Below, piece after piece: positions 9,842-18,422 of a stretch of 64,000 bases of DNA (positions are counted from its first letter, which is position 1; every line of letters starts with the position of its first letter). This DNA comes from a bacterium M00.F.Ca.ET.205.01.1.1. Lineage in GTDB: Bacteria; Pseudomonadota; Alphaproteobacteria; Rhizobiales; Rhizobiaceae. The notes beneath the pieces were generated by a model that did not search any database, was not told the DNA's origin, and was given only the letters and a program-made list of their open reading frames with translations. The stretch lies in NCBI GenBank assembly GCA_004791255.1, contig SRUQ01000001.1, positions 1 through 64,000 on the forward strand. Direction: 5' to 3'. Both the position numbers and the translations under genes were made by a program.

Positions 9842-12397
9842 CTACTCGGCCGCGGCGCGGATGCCCGGCATGTCGGGAAAGGTGCAGATGACGGTCGTGC
9901 CCTTGTCCTTGCCGGTTTCGATGCGAACGCTGCCGCCATGCAGTTCGACGAAGCTCTTGACGATCGACAGGCCGAGGCCCGCGCCGCGCCGGCGGCCGCC
10001 ATTGGCGCGCGGCTCGAAGCGGCGGAACACCGAATCGAGCACATCGGGCGGCATGCCGGGGCCATCGTCATGCACCGAGAATTCCACCCCTTCCGCCAAC
10101 TGGCGGCAGGCAAGGCGGATGGCGCTGGCCTCCGGCGCGTAATTGGCTGCGTTGGAGAGCAGATTGTAGAGTATCTGGCGGATGCGGACTTCATCGCCGT
10201 GGAAGGTCTTCGGCGCCGCGGCGGCATCGACCTCGAGCCGGATCGAATGTTCCTGCAGCCGGTCGGCGACCAGTTCGGCGGCGGCGGCGATGGTGCGGTC
10301 GACATGCACTTCGGAAATCTCGAGCTGCATGATGCCGGCATCGACGGTGGCCAGGTCGAGTATGTCGTTGACGATGGTCAGCAGCACCGAGGACGATGAG
10401 CCGACATGCTCGACATATTCGCGCTGTTTCTGCGTCAGCGGGCCGGTTGCCGGCAGCGACAACAGCTCGGTGAAGCCGATGATGTTGGTCAGCGGCGAGC
10501 GGAGTTCGTAGGATACGTGCTGGACGAATTCGTTCTTGAGCTGGTCCGACCTTTCCAGCGCCTCGTTCTTGTCCTTGAGCGCGCGAGCGACCCGAACGCT
10601 GTCGGAGACGTCGACGAAGGTCATCATCACCTGCCCGTTGGGCAGCGGGATCATGGCGTAGCTCAACACGGTGGCGTTCTTCAGCTCGGTCTGGCCGTGG
10701 CGCTCGCGGCGCTCGTCGTCGAAGCCGGTGATGGCGGCGACGAAGCCGCCCCACGGGCTGTCCACCGCCTGGCGGTCGCAAAGCTCGCGGATGGCCGAGA
10801 CATGCACATTGGGCTTGGCGAGATCGGCGTCCAGCCCCCACAGGGTGGCGAAGGCCGGGTTCGACAGCCGAAGCCGCCCGTCGGGCCCGAACACAGCCAC
10901 GCCCTCGGCAAGATTGTCGAGCGTCTCGCCCTGGACCCGCACCGCGGTCCGGTAGCGGCTTTCGAGATCCATCTTCTCGGTCAGGTTCTCGAACACCCAG
11001 GTGACGCCGCCCTTGGGCTGCGGGTTGGCGACGACGCGGATGGTCTTGCCGTCAGGCAGGTGCCACCAGTGCTCCTGCGATTCGACCGCACGGTAGGCGC
11101 CGAGCAGGCCTTCCTTCCAGCGGCGCCATTCGGGCTGCTCGGCGATCTTGCCTTCGCTGCGCAGCCGGTCGAGCAACAGGGCGTTGTCGGGCGCGCTGTG
11201 CAGGAAGCCGGCGTCGAGGCCCCACAGTTTCTGGAACGCCTGGTTGAAGAAGCGCAGCTTCTCATCGGTGTCGAAGATGGCGACGGCGGTGTTGAGTTGG
11301 TCGAGCGTGTCGGCGTGGCTGCGCACCGTCCGTTCATACTCGCCACGGATGGTCTCGATGGCGCTGTTGTCGCAGGCTAGGCCAGCCGAACCGTCGGCGC
11401 TGGCGAAATCGGTCACAGCGAAGACGCGGCGGTCGCCCTCGATCACCGTGGAGAGCGTCTGCTCGAAGACCGGATGCGCCTTGTGCTGGGCGGCGATCGC
11501 CTCGCGCGCCTGCCCGCCGAGGAATTCCCTGGCGTCGCGTACGGCCACATCAGCGCTTTCGGCCTCGACCGCGTCGGCATAGGCGCGGTTAACCCATCTC
11601 AGCCGGCCGTCCTCGCCGCGCAGCCATGCCGGCATCTTCAGCGCTTCGAGCAGGCCGATCATGGTGTCGTGGTCGGCGGCCAGCCGCTGGTTCTCGATCT
11701 TGAGCCGGGCCTGGCTGCGCTGCGTCTCTGACAGCGAAACGAACCGCACCAGCACATGCGCGGCGCTCTTGCGGCCATGCACTTCGAGCGGCGCGCCGGC
11801 CAGGGTTTCGATGACAAGGTCGAAAGACCTGGCCTTTTCGCGCAGCGCTGCCACGGCATGTTCGAGTGCGGCGGCCGAGCGGGGCATCAGCCAGCGGCCG
11901 AAGGCAAGGAAAGCCGACCGTTCCTCGGGTGCGCCGCTTTCGACTGGCAATGTGCCGATGAGTTCGGGCTTCTTGTTCTCCGAGGCCCAGACAACCACGC
12001 GCTGGTCGCGCAAATTCAGCAGCGCCTCCGAACGGCGAAGCGCTGCGTTGACGTCGGCAATGCGGCTCCTGAGTTCGACGTTCTCGGCCGAGGTGCGCGC
12101 CCGTTCACGGATAAGCACGATGGCCGACAGCAGCGCCGCGCCCGTCACACCGAGGAAGACGGCGAGCTGCATGACCTCGACCGTGCTGACCGACATGCCG
12201 GCCGCCTTGACACCCACGGCTTGGGCATGGGCCATCGCACCGGCCAAAGGAGAAGCAAAGGCGGAGCTGGCAAGCAAAAATGCGGCGCGAGCGCGCCACG
12301 ACAGGCGCCCGCCCCGCAGGGCGCGGCCGGTGGTACCCGAATCGTCATGGCCGCCGGAAACGGCCGATCCCGCAAAAAGCGGGTTTTCCCCCGGCAT
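9842..12397 (-). CDS. divL: DivL-like PAS sensor kinase with Tyr H-box
   Basis: An 851-residue kinase-like protein with two N-terminal hydrophobic segments (about residues 40-65 and 75-95), several PAS-like repeats, a HisKA helix and an HATPase domain (N-box LYNLLSNAANYA; G-boxes DDGPGMP and GAGLGLSIVKSF). The H-box reads VSYELRSPL: the phospho-acceptor His is Tyr (codon at 10508-10510, about residue 630). That substitution is the hallmark of DivL, the pseudo-kinase that controls CckA and CtrA in Caulobacter. The ATG chosen has GAGG upstream; an in-frame start 26 codons earlier is possible. The neighbours ahcY and tsaE support the assignment. DivL is inferred from the Tyr H-box and domain order. 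Confidence 0.85.
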   Translation of the reverse strand: MPGENPLFAGSAVSGGHDDSGTTGRALRGGRLSWRARAAFLLASSAFASPLAGAMAHAQAVGVKAAGMSVSTVEVMQLAVFLGVTGAALLSAIVLIRERARTSAENVELRSRIADVNAALRRSEALLNLRDQRVVVWASENKKPELIGTLPVESGAPEERSAFLAFGRWLMPRSAAALEHAVAALREKARSFDLVIETLAGAPLEVHGRKSAAHVLVRFVSLSETQRSQARLKIENQRLAADHDTMIGLLEALKMPAWLRGEDGRLRWVNRAYADAVEAESADVAVRDAREFLGGQAREAIAAQHKAHPVFEQTLSTVIEGDRRVFAVTDFASADGSAGLACDNSAIETIRGEYERTVRSHADTLDQLNTAVAIFDTDEKLRFFNQAFQKLWGLDAGFLHSAPDNALLLDRLRSEGKIAEQPEWRRWKEGLLGAYRAVESQEHWWHLPDGKTIRVVANPQPKGGVTWVFENLTEKMDLESRYRTAVRVQGETLDNLAEGVAVFGPDGRLRLSNPAFATLWGLDADLAKPNVHVSAIRELCDRQAVDSPWGGFVAAITGFDDERRERHGQTELKNATVLSYAMIPLPNGQVMMTFVDVSDSVRVARALKDKNEALERSDQLKNEFVQHVSYELRSPLTNIIGFTELLSLPATGPLTQKQREYVEHVGSSSSVLLTIVNDILDLATVDAGIMQLEISEVHVDRTIAAAAELVADRLQEHSIRLEVDAAAAPKTFHGDEVRIRQILYNLLSNAANYAPEASAIRLACRQLAEGVEFSVHDDGPGMPPDVLDSVFRRFEPRANGGRRRGAGLGLSIVKSFVELHGGSVRIETGKDKGTTVICTFPDMPGIRAAAE

Positions 12398-12516
12398 GTC
12401 TTGGTCCTCTTCGCCGCCTGAATGCAAGACCGCCCTGATGCGTGCGCGGCCCCCGTCCCCAGACCCGCGAATCACAACAATAGCGCCTGCCGGAATCGGC
12501 GTGAAGAATCATTCGG

Positions 12517-12556
12517 CGCAAAAATAAAGCCGGGCGAAAAGTCAATCGCCCGGCTT
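12517..12556 (-). terminator. Rho-independent terminator of ahcY
   Basis: An 11-bp perfect stem (AAGCCGGGCGA / TCGCCCGGCTT) with an eight-base loop lies about 30 bases past the ahcY stop. On the minus strand it is followed by TTTATTTTT. It separates ahcY from the divL transcript. Confidence 0.85.
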
Positions 12557-12584
12557 CAATATGTAGTAGTAAATTTCGCTGTGG

Positions 12585-13985
12585 TTAATAGCGGTAGTGT
12601 TCCGGCTTGAACGGGCCCTGGGGTGTCACGCCGATATAGGCGGCCTGCTCGCCGGACAGTTCGGTCAGGCGCGCACCGAGCTTGTCGAGATGCAGCCGCG
12701 CGACCTTCTCGTCGAGGTGCTTGGGCAGGACGTAGACCTGATTCTCGTACTGCCCGCCCTTGGAGAACAGCTCGATCTGGGCCAGCACCTGGTTGGTGAA
12801 CGACGCCGACATGACGAAGCTCGGATGGCCGGTGGCGTTGCCGAGATTGAGCAGGCGGCCTTCCGACAGGAGGATCATGCGCTTGCCATCCGGGAAGGTG
12901 ATCATGTCGACCTGCGGCTTGACGTTGCTCCATTTCAGGTTGCGCAGCGACGCCACCTGGATCTCGTTGTCGAAGTGGCCGATGTTGCCGACGATCACCA
13001 TGTCCTTCATCGAGCGCATGTGGTCGAGGGTGACGACATCCTTGTTGCCGGTGGTCGTGATGACGATGTCGGCGGTCGGAGCCGCATCTTCCAGCGTGAC
13101 GACCTCAAAGCCGTCCATCGCCGCCTGCAGGGCGCAGATAGGATCGACTTCGGTGACCTTGACGCGGGCGCCGGCGCCCTTGAGCGAAGCCGACGAGCCC
13201 TTGCCGACGTCGCCATAGCCGCAGACGACGGCGACCTTGCCTGCCATCATGGTGTCGGTGCCGCGGCGGATACCATCGACCAGCGATTCCTTGCAGCCGT
13301 ACTTGTTGTCGAATTTCGACTTGGTGACCGAGTCGTTGACGTTGATCGCCGGGAACGGCAGCAGGCCCTTCTTCTGCAGCTGGTAGAGCCGGTTGACGCC
13401 GGTGGTGGTCTCCTCGGTGACGCCGCGGATGGCTTCCTTCTGCTTGGTGAAGAAGCCGGGGGATGCCTTGAGGCGCTTCTTGACCTGGGCGTAGAAATAT
13501 TCCTCTTCCTCGCTCTGCGGATTGGACAGCACGTCCTCGCCGGCCTCGGCGCGGGCGCCGATCAGGATGTACATTGTGGCGTCGCCGCCATCATCGAGGA
13601 TCATGTTGGAGAGGCCGCCATCGGCCCACTGGAAGATCCGGTCGGTGTAGTCCCAGTACTGCTCGAGGCTCTCGCCCTTGACGGCGAACACCGGAATGCC
13701 GGCTTCGGCGATTGCCGCGGCGGCATGGTCCTGCGTCGAGAAGATGTTGCAGGAGGCCCAGCGAATGTCGGCGCCAAGTACCTTCAGTGTCTCGATCAGC
13801 ACCGCCGTCTGGATGGTCATGTGCAGCGAGCCGGTGATGCGCGCGCCCTTGAGCGGCTGCTTGTCGCCGAACTCCTCGCGGCAGGCCATCAGGCCCGGCA
13901 TTTCGGTTTCGGCGATCTCAAGCTCCTTGCGGCCCCAGCCGGCGAGCGAGATGTCGGCGATCACATAGTCCTTGCTACCCGTCAT
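12585..13985 (-). CDS. ahcY: Adenosylhomocysteinase
   Basis: A 466-residue S-adenosyl-L-homocysteine hydrolase, which splits SAH to adenosine and homocysteine and so relieves inhibition of methyltransferases. Visible family features are the substrate-binding [12 protein letters not shown], the NAD-binding [16 protein letters not shown] and the C-terminal tail ending KPEHYRY. The start was chosen because GGAG precedes it and [18 protein letters not shown] matches the family; an earlier in-frame ATG adds 20 non-conserved residues. Upstream lie a palindrome and a hairpin that may control it. It ends in a strong terminator. Confidence 0.97.
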   Translation of the reverse strand: MTGSKDYVIADISLAGWGRKELEIAETEMPGLMACREEFGDKQPLKGARITGSLHMTIQTAVLIETLKVLGADIRWASCNIFSTQDHAAAAIAEAGIPVFAVKGESLEQYWDYTDRIFQWADGGLSNMILDDGGDATMYILIGARAEAGEDVLSNPQSEEEEYFYAQVKKRLKASPGFFTKQKEAIRGVTEETTTGVNRLYQLQKKGLLPFPAINVNDSVTKSKFDNKYGCKESLVDGIRRGTDTMMAGKVAVVCGYGDVGKGSSASLKGAGARVKVTEVDPICALQAAMDGFEVVTLEDAAPTADIVITTTGNKDVVTLDHMRSMKDMVIVGNIGHFDNEIQVASLRNLKWSNVKPQVDMITFPDGKRMILLSEGRLLNLGNATGHPSFVMSASFTNQVLAQIELFSKGGQYENQVYVLPKHLDEKVARLHLDKLGARLTELSGEQAAYIGVTPQGPFKPEHYRY

Positions 13986-14110
13986 GGCAGTGCTCCGATG
14001 CGAATTGTTGTGCTTGCGAATTGGTTGCGGATGCGCCGGCGCCATCGGCGCGTCGAAGGGCGCGAATTGGCGGCCTGACTAGCAGATCGGTGTCGAGACG
14101 ACAATGGGAT

Positions 14111-14126
14111 ATAAAGAAATCTTTAT
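14111..14126. promoter_or_regulatory. Palindrome ATAAAGA-N2-TCTTTAT upstream of ahcY
   Basis: A perfect 7-bp inverted repeat with a two-base spacer, within GGGAT...CCC flanks, lies about 125 bases upstream of the ahcY start. Size and symmetry fit a dimeric winged-helix (ArsR/SahR-like) operator. SAH-responsive ArsR-type regulators of ahcY and met genes are known in Proteobacteria. The link to such a regulator is inference. Confidence 0.45.
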
Positions 14127-14128
14127 CC

Positions 14129-14151
14129 CTGCATGTCTTCAGGACATGCAG
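14129..14151 (-). terminator. Hairpin between HPr gene and ahcY
   Basis: CTGCATGTC and GACATGCAG form a perfect 9-bp stem with a five-base loop, starting 16 bases past the HPr stop. There is no U-tract on the minus strand, so it may slow, process or protect the HPr transcript rather than terminate it outright. It abuts the ahcY palindrome. Confidence 0.45.
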
Positions 14152-14166
14152 TGGCGGCGCGTGGGA

Positions 14167-14463
14167 TCAGCATTCCTCGCCGAAGCGGGTGGCCACCAGC
14201 TGTTCCAGCGCGTCCATCACCTCGAGCGCTTCCCGACCGCTGGCGGTGACGCGGATGGAGTAGCCGGGACTTGCAGCCAGCATCATCAGGCCCATGATCG
14301 AGGTGCCGCCAACCTTGACGCCGTCCTTCTCGACATGGACCGCGGCGTCGAAGCCGCTGGCGAGCTGGACGAATTTCGCCGAGGCGCGCGCATGCAGGCC
14401 GCGCTGGTTGACGATTGGAAACTCCCGGACGATGTGGTCTTCTTCCGGGGATAGCGCGTTCAT
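14167..14463 (-). CDS. HPr-family phosphocarrier protein
   Basis: A 98-residue HPr. The phospho-accepting His sits in RGLHARASAKF (His24), and the regulatory Ser region is visible as GGTSIMGLMML (Ser55), the likely target of the HPr kinase encoded nearby. In alphaproteobacteria this module is a nitrogen/carbon regulatory phosphorelay, without sugar-transport EIIBC partners. The start overlaps the EIIA stop by four bases, so the two are coupled. It could be called ptsH or npr; the sequence alone does not decide between the names. Confidence 0.93.
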   Translation of the reverse strand: MNALSPEEDHIVREFPIVNQRGLHARASAKFVQLASGFDAAVHVEKDGVKVGGTSIMGLMMLAASPGYSIRVTASGREALEVMDALEQLVATRFGEEC

Positions 14464-14861
14464 TTGCTGCTCAGAAGCTGGCTGGCGACGTTGATGTATT
14501 TGCGGCCGGCGGCCTGCGCCTCATCGAGCGCGGCCGCCATGTTGTCGCCCTTGCGGATCGAAGACAGCTTGATCAGCATCGGGAGGTTCATGCCGGCGAT
14601 CACTTCTGTGCGGCCGGACTCCATCACCGAAATGGCGAGATTCGAGGGCGTGCCACCGAACATGTCGGTCAGCACGATGACGCCTGTCCCGGTATCGACA
14701 CGGGCGACCGCGTCGACGATGTCGCGGCGACGCTGCTCCATATCGTCGTCGGCACCGATCGCCACGGTTTCGAAATTGTCTTGTGGCCCGACGACATGTT
14801 CCACGGCATGTCGGAACTCGGTGGCCAGTTGACCGTGCGTTACAAGCACGAGTCCGATCAT
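14460..14861 (-). CDS. PTS EIIA component, mannose family
   Basis: A 133-residue EIIA-Man domain. It begins MIGLVLVTHGQLATEF, in which His9 is the usual phosphorylation site, and contains the dimer-interface segment VLTDMFGGTPSNLA. No EIIB, EIIC or EIID partner is present. As elsewhere in Rhizobiales, this EIIA sits with HPr and HPr kinase as a regulatory phosphorelay output rather than a transporter. It lies 164 bases downstream of hprK and overlaps the HPr gene by four bases. Confidence 0.92.
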   Translation of the reverse strand: MIGLVLVTHGQLATEFRHAVEHVVGPQDNFETVAIGADDDMEQRRRDIVDAVARVDTGTGVIVLTDMFGGTPSNLAISVMESGRTEVIAGMNLPMLIKLSSIRKGDNMAAALDEAQAAGRKYINVASQLLSSK

Positions 14862-15025
14862 TCTTTGGTGGCTCCCGTCATTGCCGCTTCACAGGCGCAT
14901 ATTATGCTCGCCAGCCATTCCAGGCGGCGGGAGCGCTATCTTGTCGACGCGCGGCCCGTTGACAAGCCCAAAATTGCGCCGGGCCATGCCATTTTGACGC
15001 ATTGCAGCAAAAAATCTCGGGCGGA

Positions 15026-15472
15026 TCATAGAAAAGGCGGGATCGACAGACGCGCCATCACGGCGGGCAAGGCCGTGGCGGCGTTACGCTCGGCAAGGTC
15101 GATGCGCGGCACCGGGCAGCATGCGACCGGTTCGGTGATTTCCTCCTGGAAACGGGCCATCTCCGCCTTTGGCACCAGCCTGACATGCAGGTCTATCACC
15201 CCGCCCGGCTCGAACGGCAACGGGCGTGGCATGAACCCGGGTACTTCGGCGAGACCGGCGATGGTCGCCGGCACGCGACAAACCAGCCGCCCGGCGCGGG
15301 CCGCGGCAAGCAGCCTGTCGTCGCCGATCAGCCGCGAGAACAGCCCGCGCGCACGGCAATGGTCCAGGAGTGTCAGCGCCAGCGTCGTCTTGCCGGCGCC
15401 GGAAGCCCCGGTGATAAGGACGCCGCGATCGCCGATCAGGATCGCGGTTCCGTGGATGTTTTCAGGCTGCAT
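15026..15472 (-). CDS. hprK: Short-form HPr kinase/phosphorylase
   Basis: About 148 residues, carrying only the C-terminal catalytic domain found in alphaproteobacterial HprK; Firmicute enzymes have about 310. The P-loop GASGAGKTTLAL and the HPrK signature region (PRIDLAERNA) are visible. It phosphorylates and dephosphorylates a Ser of HPr, and in this clade is linked to the adjacent ChvG/ChvI system. I chose the internal Met (MQPENIHGTA) as the family start; a GTG/ATG-type start five codons earlier is possible. A palindrome separates it from chvG. Confidence 0.9.
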   Translation of the reverse strand: MQPENIHGTAILIGDRGVLITGASGAGKTTLALTLLDHCRARGLFSRLIGDDRLLAAARAGRLVCRVPATIAGLAEVPGFMPRPLPFEPGGVIDLHVRLVPKAEMARFQEEITEPVACCPVPRIDLAERNAATALPAVMARLSIPPFL

Positions 15473-15513
15473 AACTGGTTCAGGCACGATCTTGCCCGAT
15501 CATGTCTTTGGGT

Positions 15514-15540
15514 GAAGCATGATCTCCCGGATCATGCTTC
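15514..15540. repeat. Palindrome at chvG-hprK junction
   Basis: GAAGCATGATC and GATCATGCTTC are perfect 11-bp arms around a five-base loop. It spans the last codons and stop of chvG. There is no U-tract. It resembles the GATCATG-type dispersed palindromes of rhizobia, such as the one at 29651-29697. Confidence 0.55.
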
Positions 15541-17316
15541 GGCCGGCAGCGTCACGACAAAGCGCGCGCCCTTGATCTCGCCGGGCTTGGTGCCTGGAAT
15601 GTTTTCGGCTGTCAGCGTGCCGCCATGGGCCTCGACGATCTGCCTTGAGATCGACAGGCCGAGGCCCGAATTCTGGCCGAACGCCTCGCCGGCCGGCCGG
15701 TCGGTGTAGAAGCGCTCGAAGATGCGGTCGATGGTGTCGGCGCGGATGCCGGGTCCATTGTCGTCGACGGTGAGGATGTTGAACTTGCCGGCGCGCGCCA
15801 GCGACAGGCTGATGTGGCCGTGGTCTTCGGGAACGAAAGAGCGGGCGTTCTCGATCAGGTTTGTGATGACCTGGCCGATGCGCAGATCGTGGCCGACGAC
15901 CATATAGCCTTTGACGCCTTGCGGCAGCTTGCCGACCTTGAGTTCGATCTCGACCGCCTTCTTGTTGCGGGTGGCCTCCCTCGACACGGCAACGAGGTCG
16001 GTAATGAATTTCTTCAGATCGACCGTGCCGGCGTCTTCGCGCGCCAGCTCGGCGTCGAGACGGGAGGCATCGGAAATATCGGTGATGAGGCGGTCGAGCC
16101 GTTTGACGTCGTGCTGGATGATTTCCATCAGCCGGCCGCGCGAATTGTCGTTCTTGGCCAGCGGCAAGGTTTCGACCGCGCTGCGCAGCGACGTCAGCGG
16201 GTTCTTCAGCTCGTGCGACACATCGGCGGCGAAGCTTTCGATCGCCTCGATGCGGGCATAGAGCGCGTTGGTCATGTCGCGCACGGCGATCGACAGATTG
16301 CCGATCTCGTCCTGGCGGTCGGAAAAGTCGGGGATCTCCTCGCGGCTCTTGACGCCGCGCCGCACCCTGACCGCTGCCGCCGACAGGCGGCGCAGCGGGT
16401 TGGCGATGGTGGAGGCGAGCAGCATCGACAGGATGGCGGTGACGAGCGCGGCGATGCCGAAGACGCGCAGGATCGCCTTGCGCTCGGCGGCGACGATCTT
16501 GTCGATATCGCCGCCTTCGGTCGACAGCATCAACACGCCGAGAACGGCGCGAAAGCGCTGGATCGGCACCGCGACGGAGACAATCTGCTCGCCCTGTTCC
16601 GAGACGCGCACGATGGTCGATGGGCTGCCGGTCAGCGCCTTGACCACTTCGGGGAAGGCCGCACCATTGCCGCCCGGCTGCTCGTGATAGACAGGCAGGT
16701 CGGTGTTGCGGAAGAAGTCAAAGATGAACTTCTGGACGCGCTCGACAAGATCCGGCTCTTCCTCGTCGACCGGCGGCAGATCGTAGCGCAGGATCTGGCC
16801 GCGCGAATAGAGATGGCGCGAATCGAGCAGCAAATTGGCGTCGCGGTCATAGATGCGGGCGCGGGTGCGGGTCGGCGAGATCAGCCGCCGCAGCACCGGC
16901 GCGACGCGTTCCGGGTTGATCGGGAAGTCCAGATTGTCGAGCTGGTCCGAACCCGGCCCCAGGCTTTCGCCGGCCTGCAGCTCAAGCAGCTTTTCCGGGT
17001 CGATGCTGATCGAATCGGTCTCGACCGTCGCCGAAGCAGCGATGGCGCCGGCGATGATCTCGCCCTGGGTCATCAGGCTTTCGACGCGGGCATCGATCAG
17101 CCCGTCACGGAAGGTGTTGAGGTAGAGGATGCCGGTGACCAGCACGGCCAGCCCGGCGAGATTGAGGAAGAGAATGCGCCGCGTCAGGCTGGAGAAGATG
17201 TGATGGCCGAGGAAGCGGCGCATCGGCACCGTGAATCTCGACAGGAATGCGGGCATGATGCGCGACGGCCGCCTGGTGGCGCCCGCCGGCCTGCTCCGCT
17301 GTACTTCCACTGCCAT
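15532..17316 (-). CDS. chvG: Sensor histidine kinase ChvG/ExoS
   Basis: 594 residues: a basic N-tail, TM1 (about 46-66), a periplasmic domain of about 220 residues, TM2 (about 286-305), HAMP, HisKA with H-box DVSHELKNPLTSLR (His368) and HATPase (GQNSGLGLSISRQ). ChvG/ExoS/BvrS senses acid or envelope cues, with the periplasmic repressor ExoR in rhizobia, and phosphorylates ChvI. It controls exopolysaccharide production and host interaction. It follows chvI with a 61-base gap and is followed by hprK, an arrangement conserved in Rhizobiales. The long basic N-terminus is uncertain; a start at Met21 or Met32 is possible. Confidence 0.95.
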   Translation of the reverse strand: MAVEVQRSRPAGATRRPSRIMPAFLSRFTVPMRRFLGHHIFSSLTRRILFLNLAGLAVLVTGILYLNTFRDGLIDARVESLMTQGEIIAGAIAASATVETDSISIDPEKLLELQAGESLGPGSDQLDNLDFPINPERVAPVLRRLISPTRTRARIYDRDANLLLDSRHLYSRGQILRYDLPPVDEEEPDLVERVQKFIFDFFRNTDLPVYHEQPGGNGAAFPEVVKALTGSPSTIVRVSEQGEQIVSVAVPIQRFRAVLGVLMLSTEGGDIDKIVAAERKAILRVFGIAALVTAILSMLLASTIANPLRRLSAAAVRVRRGVKSREEIPDFSDRQDEIGNLSIAVRDMTNALYARIEAIESFAADVSHELKNPLTSLRSAVETLPLAKNDNSRGRLMEIIQHDVKRLDRLITDISDASRLDAELAREDAGTVDLKKFITDLVAVSREATRNKKAVEIELKVGKLPQGVKGYMVVGHDLRIGQVITNLIENARSFVPEDHGHISLSLARAGKFNILTVDDNGPGIRADTIDRIFERFYTDRPAGEAFGQNSGLGLSISRQIVEAHGGTLTAENIPGTKPGEIKGARFVVTLPAEA

Positions 17317-17377
17317 CGAATAGCAGCTCCCGCTTAGTCCCTGGTTTGACGCGTGCCGCTATCCGACATGCGTCAGC

Positions 17378-18079
17378 TCACGCCTCGCGGAACCTATATC
17401 CGACTCCGTAGAGGGTTTCGATCATCTCGAAGTCGTCGTCGACAGCCTTGAACTTCTTGCGCAGCCGTTTGATGTGGCTGTCGATCGTGCGGTCATCGAC
17501 ATAGACCTGCTCATCATAGGCTGAATCCATCAGCGCATCACGGCTTTTTACGACGCCGGGACGCTGCGCCAGCGAATGCAGGATCAGGAATTCGGTGACG
17601 GTGAGCGTCACAGGTTCGCCCTTCCAGGTGCAGGTGTGGCGTTCCTGGTCCATCACGAGCTGGCCGCGCTCCAGCGAGCGGGCCTGCTGGCTAGGCGCTT
17701 TTGCCGCGGCCTCGCGGGCGCTGGCACGACGCAGCACGGCGCGCACCCGCTCGACCAGCAGCCGTTGCGAGAACGGTTTGCGGATGAAGTCGTCGGCGCC
17801 CATCTTGAGGCCGAACAACTCGTCGATCTCATCGTCCTTTGAGGTCAGGAAGATCACCGGCAGGTCGGACTTCTGGCGCATCCGGCGCAAGAGTTCCATG
17901 CCATCCATGCGCGGCATCTTGATGTCGAGGATGGCAAGATTCGGCGGGCGGGCCGCCAATCCTTCCAGCGCGGACGCACCATCCGTGTAGGTCTCGACGC
18001 GATAGCCTTCGGATTCGAGGGCGATCGACACCGACGTCAGAATGTTGCGGTCGTCATCGACAAGCGCGATTGTTGCCAT
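17378..18079 (-). CDS. chvI: Response regulator ChvI
   Basis: A 233-residue OmpR/PhoB-type regulator. The receiver has the acidic pocket ALVDDDRN, the phospho-Asp in [10 protein letters not shown] and the Lys in KPFSQR. The C-terminal winged helix ends in [16 protein letters not shown] and GVGYRF. It is the partner of the adjacent ChvG. The ATG giving [12 protein letters not shown] matches the family; an ATG at 18097 with AGGGA upstream would add six residues and is a fair alternative. The gene diverges from pckA, and a perfect inverted repeat lies in the intergenic region. Confidence 0.95.
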   Translation of the reverse strand: MATIALVDDDRNILTSVSIALESEGYRVETYTDGASALEGLAARPPNLAILDIKMPRMDGMELLRRMRQKSDLPVIFLTSKDDEIDELFGLKMGADDFIRKPFSQRLLVERVRAVLRRASAREAAAKAPSQQARSLERGQLVMDQERHTCTWKGEPVTLTVTEFLILHSLAQRPGVVKSRDALMDSAYDEQVYVDDRTIDSHIKRLRKKFKAVDDDFEMIETLYGVGYRFREA

Positions 18080-18422
18080 TTCAAGCGGCTCCCTCATGAG
18101 CTGTCCCTTCTTTCGCAGAGAAGGGGCTTTTGCAGGACAAATTAGGTACAAAATGTGGCATAGGCCTTTGCCGCTGTCACGCGCGGGTGCTGCAGGCCAC
18201 AATCCTACCTCGATATGGATTGGACGAACGAACAGCGCCAATCCTTTGGGCAACTCCGAAAATTTTTGCACATATAAACGATTTAAACAACTTTCAAAAT
18301 TTTTAAATCGATTAATGATTTGATATCATTTGGCTTTTCTGGTTCTGACCGTTCCAGCCCGAGCAGTGGGCGTGCCGGAAACATGCCGGCAAAGACGCGG
18401 CAAATCGAAGAAGGGACACTTG
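18080..18422. other. chvI-pckA divergent intergenic region
   Basis: About 340 bases with no gene. The pckA-proximal part is strikingly AT-rich for this genome (about 18260-18345), as expected for promoters. It contains the inverted repeat listed separately. I see no credible small ORF with a ribosome site. Confidence 0.7.
18279..18310. promoter_or_regulatory. Inverted repeat CGATTTAAA-N14-TTTAAATCG
   Basis: Two perfect 9-bp arms separated by 14 bases, so their centres lie 23 bases apart, about two helical turns. It sits in the AT-rich part of the chvI-pckA intergenic region, 113 bases before the pckA start. It is a good candidate for a dimeric or tetrameric regulator site controlling pckA or both genes. 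The regulator is unknown. Confidence 0.45.

Noticed and set aside
13986..14166. SAH or SAM riboswitch upstream of ahcY
   Set aside because: I could not draw the conserved core or pseudoknot of any known class. The visible elements are a DNA palindrome and a simple hairpin.
18098..18271. Longer ChvI N-terminus
   Set aside because: The extension lies in the AT-rich intergenic region and does not resemble the family, which starts at the receiver's first strand.
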